In this document: positions 23,636 through 32,722 of the stretch, piece after piece
Position numbering within the stretch: position 1 is the stretch's first letter
Layout of the letters: every line of letters starts with the position of its first letter
Source: Anthostomella pinea
Taxonomy: Eukaryota > Ascomycota > Sordariomycetes > Xylariales > Xylariaceae
Direction of reading: 5' to 3'
Assembly: GCA_963556695.1 (NCBI GenBank)
Contig: CAUWAG010000018.1
Location: 4,836,001 to 4,900,000 of the forward strand
Length of the DNA stretch: 64,000 bases
Notes under the pieces: generated by a model
Told to the model about the DNA's origin: nothing
Seen by the model: the letters and a program-made list of their open reading frames with translations, nothing else
The model's database searches: none
Made by a program: the position numbers and the translations under genes

Positions 23636-24454
23636 ATGGCGCCCGACACTGGCGTAGTACGGCGGTCAAACCGGGCGAGACAGCCGACTGCAAAGAAGCT
23701 CGCCCAGACCCAATGTGCAGCAGAAGTTGCGAAAGCCGAACAGGAAACCATCCCGCTGTCCCAACTCTCGATGGCATCGCTCCGCGACCAGTTTCGGATC
23801 GCGGTGCACAAGTACGATACTGCCGAGAAACGCTTCATTGGCCTTAACTGTACGAAACGGGCCACTCTGGAGAAAAGCCAGGAGAACCATAGGGAATGGC
23901 AGGAGCTGCGAGTGAAGGTCGACGAACTCCGCGAAGAGCTGCGGGTCCGTCGTCAACGTAAACGCGATGCGACACGAATGGCCAATATCAGCCACGGGAT
24001 CCTGCGCGAGGACTTGTCCCCGCGTCGTGGGCCTGCGGAGATTGGTGTAGAGCATCATGTCGAGCCTTCGTTTCCCGTCGAGCCTTCGTCTCCCGTCGAG
24101 CCTTCGTCTCCCGTCGATACTGCGTCTCCCGTCGATACTGGTGTCCCGTCGACACTTGTTTCGGCTCCTCCCAATCTGGTGACATATCGCAATATCAACA
24201 CAGGCGCCATATTTCGATTCGTTCCCGACGAAAGAGGGCATTTGTCACTGATGTCGCAGTGGTTCATTGGCACTCATCGTCTACGTCGCGAACCTGAATC
24301 GCCCACCTCGCCTCAACTTTGTCCTCCGAATCCCGGTGGTCAGTCCGAAGAATCGGCATATCTGTCATTAATTGCGTCTGTATCGAAGCCAGTTTCTCCC
24401 GGGTCGTCCTGCCAGCCTCCTTCCACCCATAGTACGCCGCAAGCTTGCCAATAG
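23636..24454 (+). CDS. coiled-coil hypothetical protein
   Basis: Unrecognised 272-aa frame. A basic N-terminus (RRSNRARQPTAKK) is followed by a helical, charged coiled coil (about residues 45-125, VDELREELRVRRQRKRD). A proline-rich linker is built from repeated PSSPVE units (about residues 142-165), and a short globular segment contains LVTYRNINTGAIFRFVPDERG. The last 191 bp overlap the 3' end of the CYTH gene on the other strand; an unrecognised intron near 24330 could end it earlier. The architecture (coiled coil, repeats, small C-terminal domain) loosely parallels the protein at 9025-10263, without evident homology. Function unknown. Confidence 0.55.
   Translation: MAPDTGVVRRSNRARQPTAKKLAQTQCAAEVAKAEQETIPLSQLSMASLRDQFRIAVHKYDTAEKRFIGLNCTKRATLEKSQENHREWQELRVKVDELREELRVRRQRKRDATRMANISHGILREDLSPRRGPAEIGVEHHVEPSFPVEPSSPVEPSSPVDTASPVDTGVPSTLVSAPPNLVTYRNINTGAIFRFVPDERGHLSLMSQWFIGTHRLRREPESPTSPQLCPPNPGGQSEESAYLSLIASVSKPVSPGSSCQPPSTHSTPQACQ
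24059..24150 (+). repeat. short tandem repeats in coding sequence
   Basis: 18-bp units around CCTTCGTCTCCCGTCGAG, then variants with GTCGATACTG, each keeping frame and encoding a PSSPVE/TASPVD linker. Confidence 0.85.
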
Positions 24455-25367
24455 GCAACGGACTCGTCTCGAACAATTCCGCATGCGCCAGCATGAACGC
24501 CTCCAGCTCCTCCATTCTCCGCGTCGCGATCTCCTTCCTGTACACCTTATGTTCCTCGGCATCCATCCCCTCCGTCACGACGGGCTGGAAGAGTTCAACC
24601 TCACCGACGGAATGACCAAAAGCAGGAGGATCTTCGCATATGCCATCCACATCCTCGCTGCTGGTCTCGACGACCTCGACCTCAGCCTCGCTGACCGCAT
24701 CAACCACAATCGTCATCTTCGCCACAGGCGCCGTCCCGTCCGCCAGCTTTATCACGTCCCACGACGCCCGCCGCGTCACTAGGTCCGCGACAACCCCTAA
24801 GTCCCTTAGCGTCGTCCCCGTCCCGGCGACGACGCGCAGCACCTCCCGCACGACGCTCTTCCTGCCGTCGATCTCGATAAACTGCGAGTTAACGAAGTCG
24901 CCATCGCCGACGCGGAGCTTGGCGTTCCATTCTACCTTGCCGTTATCGTCTTCGCCCGCAACAATCTCGCGACCTTTGTATTTCTCTTTCTCTTCTGCTC
25001 GCGCGACGTTGCCCGGAGGCAGGATGATGCGGGAGTGGCGTTGTCGTACCCATAGGCCCAGCTTGCTGAGGTGGCCGTCCTTGGTGTCGTAGTACGTGTC
25101 GCGGATGAGCTCGGACGGCTGGCCTCGCACGGTCAAGGCGCCTTGACTTCCCCGTTGGCCGGGTGTGAAGGATGCGCGGGTCTGGGCTCGCGTTTGGGCT
25201 CGTAGACGCGATGCGAACTTCGGACCCGGGTTGAACTTGCGCTCGACCTCGACATTGGAGACTATGCGCTTGAGTGGTAGAGAGGCGGGTTTAGATGCCG
25301 TCGGTGTCCTCATTGCGGGATTGCTCGGATGCGTTGGAGGAAGTTGCAGCACGGAAAACATGCACAT
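24264..25367 (-). CDS. CYTH-domain protein (thiamine-triphosphatase-like)
   Basis: Single exon, 367 aa. CYTH proteins are triphosphate tunnel metalloenzymes that bind and hydrolyse triphosphorylated substrates with a divalent metal. The signature ExExK is present as EVERKF (about residue 42), followed by alternating strands including RDTYYDTKDGHLSKLGLWVRQR, VEWNAKLRVGD and KMTIVVD with a regular charged pattern, as in thiamine-triphosphatases. The start may be at 25367 or at an internal ATG at 25313. It lies 140 bp downstream of the viperin-like gene on the same strand. Thiamine triphosphate is the usual annotation for fungal members, but a nucleotide or polyphosphate substrate cannot be excluded. 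Confidence 0.85.
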   Translation of the reverse strand: MCMFSVLQLPPTHPSNPAMRTPTASKPASLPLKRIVSNVEVERKFNPGPKFASRLRAQTRAQTRASFTPGQRGSQGALTVRGQPSELIRDTYYDTKDGHLSKLGLWVRQRHSRIILPPGNVARAEEKEKYKGREIVAGEDDNGKVEWNAKLRVGDGDFVNSQFIEIDGRKSVVREVLRVVAGTGTTLRDLGVVADLVTRRASWDVIKLADGTAPVAKMTIVVDAVSEAEVEVVETSSEDVDGICEDPPAFGHSVGEVELFQPVVTEGMDAEEHKVYRKEIATRRMEELEAFMLAHAELFETSPLPIGKLAAYYGWKEAGRTTREKLASIQTQLMTDMPILRTDHRDSEDKVEARWAIQVRDVDDECQ

Positions 25368-25507
25368 TACTGTACTGTCCTGTCCTAATCTTCAGGCAAG
25401 CATAGCATACATGTAGCACTAAAGTCCATTGCATCCATCTCAAAAGCTCAAGCCAACGTAAGAAATCCTGGTGTCAGTTCGCGACTCTGACATGCAACAA
25501 CCCCTAT

Positions 25508-26568
25508 CTACCAATCCAACGACTCCTTGCCCGCAGGTCCGCAGCCGCCCTCTGCATCCCCGTCTCCATCTCCAAGAACCTCATCTGCATCCTTCGTCCA
25601 GTCGTACACGCCTCCACGCTCACCAAACGCCTTCTTATCCCAGCGCACCTCGCTCAGCGCCGTCTCCACCCCGACCTCCAAGATCGACCGCGACTGCTTC
25701 TCGACGCCGCCGCCCTTATCCAGAAAGCAGAAGAACTCATCAACCAGCAGGTAGCTCGCGGCCATGACCGAGTTCGGCTCGGGCACGATGCACGCGAGCT
25801 CCTTGTGCCTATCGCAGAAGGCCTCGAACTGCGCGTCCGAGATGAGCAGCTTCTTCGCGTTGCGCTTCCGCTTGCTCATGCGCAGGTCCTTCTCGTCGGC
25901 GTCGTTCTTGCCCTCGACGTACAGCACCTGAAACGCCTTCCAGCGGAACGGGTCGAGCCGGCGCACCGTGTCGACCATGTCCTCGTGCCAGTTGTGCGTG
26001 CACACGACCGTGTTGAGCTAAAACTTGATGCCGGCCTCGCGGCACCAAGCGCGGACCCGGAAAAGCTGCGCCACGTTGTCGCCCGTGCCGCGGCCGATAG
26101 CCGTGTTGGTCGCCTCGTCGAAGCTGTCGCAGCTCACGCCCAGCATGTCGACCCAGCGGCCATGCTTCTCGATCCAGCTGCGCGTCACCTTGGTGCCGTT
26201 GGTGATGATGCTGACGCTCTCGAGGCCGAGGTCCTCCTTGTAGAAGCGGCAGAGCATCGCCAGCTTGTCCGGGTAGAGGAACGGCTCGCCGCCGGCGAAG
26301 TTTATCTTGAGCATGCCGGCTTCTTTGAGCAGGCGCAGTCCGCGCTTCATGTCGTGCTCGGGGCGACGTAGGAGGTCTTCTCGGTGTGGAAGCAGAAGGC
26401 GCACTCTTTGTTGCATTTTCGCGTGAAGAAGTAGTTGACAGAGACCGGCTTGACGCCATTGTCGTCGCGATGCTTCCGGTAGATAGAGTAAGCTCCCATG
26501 CCGATGGCAACGGCACCTAAGACCGCTGCCACTAGGGTCCAGCTCCAGGGAATGAGATCTATCAGCAT
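25508..26568 (-). pseudogene. viperin (RSAD2) homologue, frameshift plus nonsense codon
   Basis: Radical SAM enzyme family that dehydrates CTP or UTP to 3'-deoxy-3',4'-didehydro nucleotides, which terminate viral RNA synthesis. Encoded in one exon equivalent to about 353 residues; human viperin has 361. An N-terminal hydrophobic helix ([19 protein letters not shown]) serves as membrane anchor. The 4Fe-4S motif is CNKECAFC (residues 52-59), then KINFAGGEPF, SIITNGT, DMLGVSCDSFDE and IGRG, all viperin-diagnostic. The C-terminus keeps SRSILEVGVETAL, ERGGVYDW and ends in LDW, but contains an acidic/Gly-rich insertion. Two lesions: a one-base loss in a run at 26360-26363 after EKTSYVAP, and a TAG codon at 26018-26020 (about residue 184) between GIKF and LNTVV. 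Conserved residues flank both, so an intron is unlikely. Confidence 0.88.
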
Positions 26569-27185
26569 GGTTGATGATGTCCCGACCTGCTGTCCTTTCG
26601 TCCTGAAAGGTTGGGGGTCAAAGAGACGAGATGGATGGTTTTTCTAAGCTGGGGGAGTCCGGTGCCTTATAGCCGTGGGCCATACCCACGGGCCACCGCA
26701 GCAAACGGGAATGCAGAATGAGTCCTCAACAAACACCAAAGAAAACACAGAAACGGTTCTGGTTGCCTCGATTAGTCAAACTCTGTGGTAAACCAAGGAG
26801 GTTGCTAGCATAGTTAGCATACAAACCACGCAGATAAGTAATACCATGGGCGGTGGGGCGGCACGATTTTTCTGCCCGAAGAAGCGACTAACCCGCCCCC
26901 GCCCACGTTGCTAGGAAGGCCCGTTTGAGCAAACGGTCACTGGGGAAACCCTCACCGGATACCTCTGCCTTGTCACTCTCGTACGGCAATCACCAGGTTG
27001 GGGATTCTGCCTACAGGACGGATATAGCCAGAGCCCACCTTTCCTACAGCTCTATAGCTGGGGACATTTCACTCTGATCTGTGGTCTTGCATGATCTTTC
27101 ATCCCGCAGGGGTTATCACGACCAGCTGCCATCACAGAATCTTCCTCCACCTCTTGACTACTTGGGCGCCCTGCAGATCCCTACC
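26569..27185. promoter_or_regulatory. bidirectional promoter between viperin and kinase genes
   Basis: 617 bp between the two divergent start codons. It contains a perfect 7-bp inverted repeat CCGTGGG / CCCACGG with 5-bp spacer (26673-26691), a short direct repeat TAGCATA (two copies near 26808-26821) and a GC-rich CCCGCCCCCGCCCAC tract near 26890. No TATA box stands out. Confidence 0.6.
26673..26691. repeat. inverted repeat in the viperin/kinase promoter
   Basis: CCGTGGG, five bases, then CCCACGG: a perfect dyad about 105 bp before the viperin ATG. It could be a dimeric regulator site or a hairpin in the viperin 5' leader. Confidence 0.6.
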
Positions 27186-27970
27186 ATGGTATGCAAGACA
27201 GAAAGCAACACCCCGCCAAGCGGCTGCACCATCATCTTCGTCCTCGGCCCCCAGGCAGCGGCAAGGGCACACTCTGCAAGCGCATCACCGAGACGCCCGA
27301 CCTGTCCAGCCACGGCTTCCGCCACCTCTCAGTCGGGGACTGCCTGCGCGAGCTTGCCGGGCTCGAGGCGCTCTGCGAAGCCCAGAGCTTCGACCACGAG
27401 AGAATCCTGGAGAGCGTGACGAAGAACAAGCTGCTTCCCTCCGAGGTGCTCATCCCCGTGCTCGAGCACAAGATCGCCTCGACGACGCCGAGCGGCGATA
27501 GCGGTGCTACTGCGTGGCTGATCGATGGGTTTCCGCGCAGCCTTGAGACTGCGTTGACGTTCGAGGAGAAGGTAGGTTGACGTCTTGGGCATCAGCATTG
27601 CTGGGATTCCGAAGACTCTGAATGTTACTGATGTATCATCTACTTCAGATCGGCCGGCCGGTGAGGATCGTGACTCTCGAGTGTGCGCGCGAAAATGCGC
27701 GCAGTCGGTTCCTGAATCGCGGTAGGGAGAAGGCCGACGATCGCGAACGCTTTGATAGGCGGTTCGATGAGTACGTCGTGAACATGGAGGCCATTCGTGA
27801 GCACTACGGAGGCATCACCGATGCGGTGCGTATTCCCCCCTTACGTGCTGCTGCTATTTTTGCCATTCCTGTTCCTGACTGAGTGTACGTAGATTAGCGT
27901 GGATGGAACCCGTGAGGAATGCTTCGAAGAGTTCGTGCATTTGTTGACGGCGAAGCCAAAGGACGGCTAG
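27186..27970 (+). pseudogene. UMP/CMP-kinase-like nucleotide kinase, frameshift at P-loop
   Basis: Phosphorylates nucleoside monophosphates with ATP. Exons 27186..27571, 27649..27825, 27893..27970; introns 77 and 67 nt. The N-terminus (MVCKTESNTPP...CTIIFVLG) is in one frame; the P-loop PPGSGKGTLCKR and the rest are in another. The C run at 27248-27252 has five bases where six would restore frame and the GPPGSGKGT loop; adding one base makes the model exactly divisible by three (about 214 aa). Further motifs: RHLSVGDCLREL (NMP binding), DGFPRSLETA, and a short LID RGREKADDRERFDRRFDEY, which is the UMP/CMP-kinase type rather than the long adenylate-kinase LID. An alternative start at 27191 stays in the second frame but loses the first beta strand. 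It diverges from viperin. Confidence 0.8.
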
Positions 27971-28478
27971 GGAGGTAGGAAGGCGATGGGATGACGGCTC
28001 ACAACGTTGGAGAGGATCGTTTGTGGTATCGCACGATAATGAGTTAATCAAGCTTCGGCTCAGAAGCACAGCGACTGCGAAATCGGGGAAATTCCGATGG
28101 CTTGTTGGATATAAAAGACCAATGCGAGCGATACTTGGCATTGATGGTTACGAGTAGAAAGCGGATCAGATAAGATGCGGATCAGATAAGATGTCTTGGC
28201 CGGCATTGGAACCCCGGTCGGCCGCGTGCGGTCTCGGATCAGATAAAGTGGCTCCGCTCATATAAAAAGCTGGTGCTGCTCCAAGTACCACCTGTCTGTG
28301 TTTTTATCCCCGTGCCGAAGATCCGGAAAGCTCAACAACTTGGAAGACATCCTCAGCGAAGCCAATCTGCGCCCACAACAATCTTCAGCAGAACGGACCG
28401 TTGTGCAGCGACTTCTCCTCAGACCACTCGGAATCATCGTCCTGTTGGGGTTTCGCGCAGGTTGCATCCACAGCCAAC
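27971..28478. other. 508-bp intergenic region
   Basis: Kinase 3' end and acetyltransferase promoter. It contains the tandem GATA-containing repeats annotated at 28161-28246. Confidence 0.55.
28161..28246 (+). promoter_or_regulatory. tandem GATA-factor sites
   Basis: GCGGATCAGATAAGAT occurs twice back to back (28161-28176, 28177-28192), and CGGATCAGATAA again at 28235-28246. Each carries AGATAA, the HGATAR core bound by fungal GATA factors such as the nitrogen regulator AreA/NIT2. They lie 230-320 bp before the acetyltransferase ATG. Confidence 0.55.
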
Positions 28479-29214
28479 ATGCCTTTCGCCGTGCTTCCAG
28501 CGCAAATCTGCGACGTCGAGCCCGTCTATGACGTCTATTTCGCGGCATTCAAGAACGAGCCAATCATAGAATTCCTGTTCCCGGGCGGAGGGGATCGCAA
28601 GGCCCATACGGCAGGGACGGTCCAATGGTGGAACCATGATCGGAACGGATATACCGTCAAGTGCGTCGATACCGACACGGGCAAGATCGTGGGCATGGCA
28701 AGCTGGGACATCTTCTGGAGGCCGGGAGAGGAGGGTGCCTGGCCCAAACCCGATGGCGCGGTTTGGCTGGAGGGCGAGCAGAGGACGAAGGCAGAGGGTG
28801 TCTTGGTCCCGCTCTGGGAGATGCACGAGAAGCTGTTCGGCAAAAACAGACATGTTTGTGAGTGGACATTGAGACATGGATGATCAAGAACAGGAAATGA
28901 AGCTGATTCGCGTAGATCTTCCCACAATGGCAGTTGACCCGGACTGTCAACGCCGAGGCGCAGGTCGCTTACTCATGCAATGGGGTATCGACATAGCTGA
29001 GAAACTCGGGCTTGCGATATATCTGGAGTCAACGGAGGCCGGACTACCGCTCTACAGCCGTATGGGTTTCGAGAGACTGACCTATGTCCACATGATTCAC
29101 AAGGCGGAAGTTGCTGGGACGGAGGAGGATGTCGAGGTTCCATTGATGGTGAAGATGCCGAGCAAAGCGAAAGGGATGGCTTTCGAGGACTGGGCCAAGA
29201 GAGGCTACCCCTAA
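28479..29214 (+). CDS. GNAT-family N-acetyltransferase
   Basis: Transfers an acetyl group from acetyl-CoA to an amine. Two exons, 28479..28857 and 28916..29214, 225 aa; the 58-nt intron uses GTGAGT and CGTAG. The junction gives RHVYLPTMAVDPDCQRRGAG, where the acetyl-CoA pyrophosphate loop Q-R-R-G-A-G (motif A) is intact. Motif B follows as YLESTEAGLPLYSRMGF. The N-terminal half (DVEPVYDVYFAAFKNEPIIEFLFPGG) is typical of the fungal GNAT group with unknown small-molecule substrates. It lies 508 bp downstream of the kinase on the same strand but has its own promoter with GATA sites. Substrate not predictable. Confidence 0.88.
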
Positions 29215-31369
29215 GACTATACTTCGTAGCAGTACCTGGAAGATCGCAAGTAAGAATCGAAACCTAGAACTGTGTCAGCACCTGTATCAGCGATTCGAAG
29301 ATCAGTGTAACTTATCCCTCGAAAAGGGGGCTGCCACCGCCTACGAGAGACGAGGACAGCCTAGGACTACCTCCCACCAAGTCTGTCCTTGAAACCAAAA
29401 CCCAAAGATTGCCAGCAAGGCTGCTCGGGCTCGGTGCCGCTCACTCACAGTTCTCCAAAACCGGATAAGCACTAAGCTTTGACTCCAACTCGAGATGGGT
29501 CCCGGTTTTATTCTCCTGCGAGGGGCGACACCTCACCCAGTGCCCATCAACGCCGCAGCACCATACGTCAGCACCCAAACAGATAAGGTCCGTCTTCGAC
29601 GAGTCTGTCATTGAAATCGGCGAGTCGCAGCATGACGATACCAATGGTCCCACCCACGAGAAGCTCTTTCTGTTGAACGCACTGCCAACGAGGACTAGTT
29701 TTTGAATCGCTTCCATCGAGCTTGTAAAAGCAGCAAGGAAGGCATTTACGTACGGCCAAAAGACGTCCATAAAAGCCGCACTGTCGTCTCTTTCTCAGCC
29801 CATTTCTGGTAGAGTCGAGGAAGTTCGTCAACTGCCGCAAGAGCAGCCGACAAGAGGGTTGGCGTCCTCCATCACCGTGGGGCGGAACCCACGAGAGGAA
29901 GTTAATGCGCCTGGTCGGATCTCACATGTGACACATCGGTGGCTGTTGCCGTGATGTGGTGCTGGGAGCTGGTAGAGCTCAGGGGTAGGTTGGATGTTTT
30001 CATGACAACTCTGGTAAAGTGCCAGGTTTTACACCGACAACTGCAAAAGGTTGGATGTGACAAGAGAATGGAGGGTGCCGAGGGCACATGACGTGGCTGT
30101 ACACGTGTGTATCAAAAGACTAGGCAATTCTGTTGAAGCCGAAATGATCCTCGCTCACCCGACCCAGCCAAGGGATACGATTACGGGTGGTTCCTGCGAC
30201 ATCGATCATCGGTGAGAATATTGAACTGCCAGTGCTTTGACGGTATGAAGCCAACGTCACGCCCTACCCGGTTATCCTCAGACGCACGGATAAGACTCAA
30301 AGGCCAGTATCATGTCCAGTCGAAAGCAGTAAGTTGCACCGAACGCATCTCCCAGCCACCGAGCGGTACGAAGCATCACCGGCACTACCCATAATGACCA
30401 GAGTACGAGTTCCAGCGGCACAAAGCTGACGAGCGACTCCAGACCAGGAGTTCTTCCCCAAAAGACTCATAGCAGAGGCCCTCGCGCGCCAAAGGCGACT
30501 GGAGTGTCCAATCACCGCCCTTCCACCGCCAGAAGACCGCTCGACCACCCCTGCTTTTCAGCAAGAGCGGCGTCGCGGCACAACCTTAGGTCTATAAGGC
30601 GGATCTAGACGACTATAAACACAAGACTTTCGCACCAAATGAATGCTTAGGGTTAAGTTCCGAGACGCCATTCCCTGCAGCCGGTCCACAGCCAGTCCAG
30701 CTGGCCCACCCTCGCACGACGGACCACACGCGGCAGGCACATCAGGTCCCATTGACCCCGAGCTGCGACGTGTCGTGCGGGTTGCAAAGACCGGCTGAGG
30801 GGTCAGAAGACATTCCTTGCGGAAAACGGGAATCGGAGAACTGTGGGGGAGGCGACGTGCGAGAGATGTAGGTTGCTCGGTCCGGATCCTGCCAGAGGGA
30901 GGACGAGCGAAAGAGCTTCAACTTGATTGGGGTGGCAATGGTATCGAACATGACGAAACTCGTATCTCGATTGGGCATCGACGACAGACTCATCTCCGGT
31001 ACCGAATCAGGATGCTGGCGATAATTGGTGTTGCAGTGTGTTGGTAGTACTGCGGAGGGAGTGAAGTAAATAAATCCAGCTGAGACGCGTAAATAATGCA
31101 GAGCGCGTCAAGCAGCTGGCGGAAGCTCTGCCAACTGCCAGAGCCTGTCACTGCGAGACCATGAGCACGGACCAACGTGGGTAGTGGCCGCATTTCATTA
31201 CTCATCTTCGACCATTCCAATTCAAACCTTTGTCAGCCACACCATCCCGTCAAGGTTAGGGTGCGTTCAACAGCCCATATCCGCCAACGCGAGATTTTCT
31301 TGGCGTACCCCTTAGCGTATGCGCGCACCAGATATCCACCAGGTCAGAGATTCAGGTCTTATTATAGCT

Positions 31370-31520
31370 TGGAGGTTTTATCCTTTTAAAGCGATCGACG
31401 GCTGTATAATTCGTTATATAAAGTATAAAAAGTCGTATTTATAAACGTAAAATTATATAATAGTAAGATGTACTTTTAATAAGCTAGCCTAGTTAAATTA
31501 AAGTTAAACTTTAAATAAGT
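31370..31520. repeat. AT-rich island, left (RIP-like relic)
   Basis: Very AT-rich and dense in TpA, unlike the roughly even composition around it. It shares words with the right island: CGGCTGTATA and TTATAAACGTAAAA. Confidence 0.55.
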
Positions 31521-31780
31521 TGCACCAAATGTGATAGTGGTTCTGGTGTGTGGTTTGACGTGGTCCGTGCGTTACTATAGGATGTATGACAGCAATCAGG
31601 TATTGTGTGACAACCAAACAGCCACCTGTCTTGGAAACGGTTGGTCAGGGCGCCAGGCCACCTATTTAGATAGCGAATCGTCCTTTCTGGACCATTGACC
31701 CGACATAACAAAGAAATCAACCCGATCCTGATCCATCTCCTGTCTTAACCTCTGTGTGACTTCTCATAAGTTGTTATATA

Positions 31781-31844
31781 TTCGTGATTACTAGTTAGTT
31801 AACGTCTTTTCTTTCTTCGTTAACTAACTTATAATTGTCACGAA
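31781..31844. repeat. long inverted repeat (hairpin)
   Basis: Arm 31781-31804 (ending CTAGTTAGTTAACG) pairs with 31818-31844 (starting CGTTAACTAACTTA) across a 13-bp pyrimidine-rich loop. The inner 12 bp are perfect, and the outer ends TTCGTGA / TCACGAA also match. Confidence 0.75.
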
Positions 31845-32087
31845 GCGTAAATAGGATGAGGACATAAAAGTCCTGATTGCACTACCTACGTGTAAGAATC
31901 TCTTGGTGGGGAGGGAAAGAAGGATCTGACCCGCCAGCTAATTCTGGTGGGATTAATGATCCTTCCATCCGCCCCACTATTACCTAGCCTAGTACAGTTG
32001 TGGCCACACGTCTTGTGCGCCAGGTCATGTGATGCTGCGCACAGGCCACCCTGATGGGTTGACAGACTTCCGGGAGGTCAGACCGTC

Positions 32088-32372
32088 ACAATAATAGTAA
32101 ATATAAAGCCATATAACTTAATTAATCGGCTGTATACTTTTTAAAGCTTATATTAAACGTTATAACCCCGTTTAAAGATATAAATTTAAATGAATTTAAT
32201 AAGATTAAAAGTCAAATTTTTATAAACTTATAAACGTAAAAAATCTTAATAAACACGCCTTTATTACGTATAATTGAAGGATTTAAAAAAAAAAGCACTT
32301 CATCGTTTATTTTTAAAAGTGAAGTTTTAAAACGAAGTAAAAGAACGAAACGGCACTTAACTTTCTTCTTGC
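32088..32372. repeat. AT-rich island, right (RIP-like relic)
   Basis: AT-rich and TpA-dense with poly-A/T runs, sharing CGGCTGTATA and CTTATAAACGTAAAA with the left island. Likely a transposon copy mutated by repeat-induced point mutation; no coding frame survives. Confidence 0.55.
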
Positions 32373-32722
32373 GTTAAGCCTTGCGATCTAATCGGTGCGA
32401 AGGCTCTAGATCCCGCTCCGGCGCTAGGCTCTGTATGGCTAGAATGCCTGGCTCCTGGCTGGCTCCCGTCTCCTGGCTGGCTCCCTCGACGCACGGACCA
32501 GGCTTAATGCGGAGCACCCCCAAGGCCAGGGCATTCGCGAAAGGAGCTTATCTTACCTCTCCGGGGTGCGCCGCCATTTATATTATCTCTCCGTGGATAA
32601 CGTACTATTGAGATGCTGGTCTTTCCGTTCACCGAAACACAGTGAATACCAGACTGCGACACAGGCGAACCAAGCTTTTTCGATACCTGCACAGGCGAAA
32701 TAGAACCACCTGCTCGTCGAAG

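Larger units (their letters stand above)
29215..32722. other. 3.5-kb gene-poor region with AT-rich islands
   Basis: No coding region with family motifs. The left part (29.2-31.3 kb) is of normal composition with stray frames only. Two AT-rich blocks (about 31370-31520 and 32088-32372) flank a block of normal composition that holds a large inverted repeat (31781-31844). A direct repeat of CCTGGCTGGCTCCC occurs at about 32455-32487. The right end is the Rtp1 promoter. Confidence 0.6.

Noticed and set aside
26018..26023. TTTTAG in viperin as a splice acceptor that would remove the stop
   Set aside because: Any intron ending there would delete conserved viperin residues (RAWCREAGIKF), and no fitting donor is seen.
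27189..27255. 67-nt intron GTATGC..CCCCCAG at the start of the kinase
   Set aside because: It would delete the first beta strand (IIFVLG) and part of the P-loop; a one-base loss in the C run explains the data better.
30646..30658. TTAGGGTTA telomere-like word
   Set aside because: A single occurrence, not an array; no evidence of a chromosome end.
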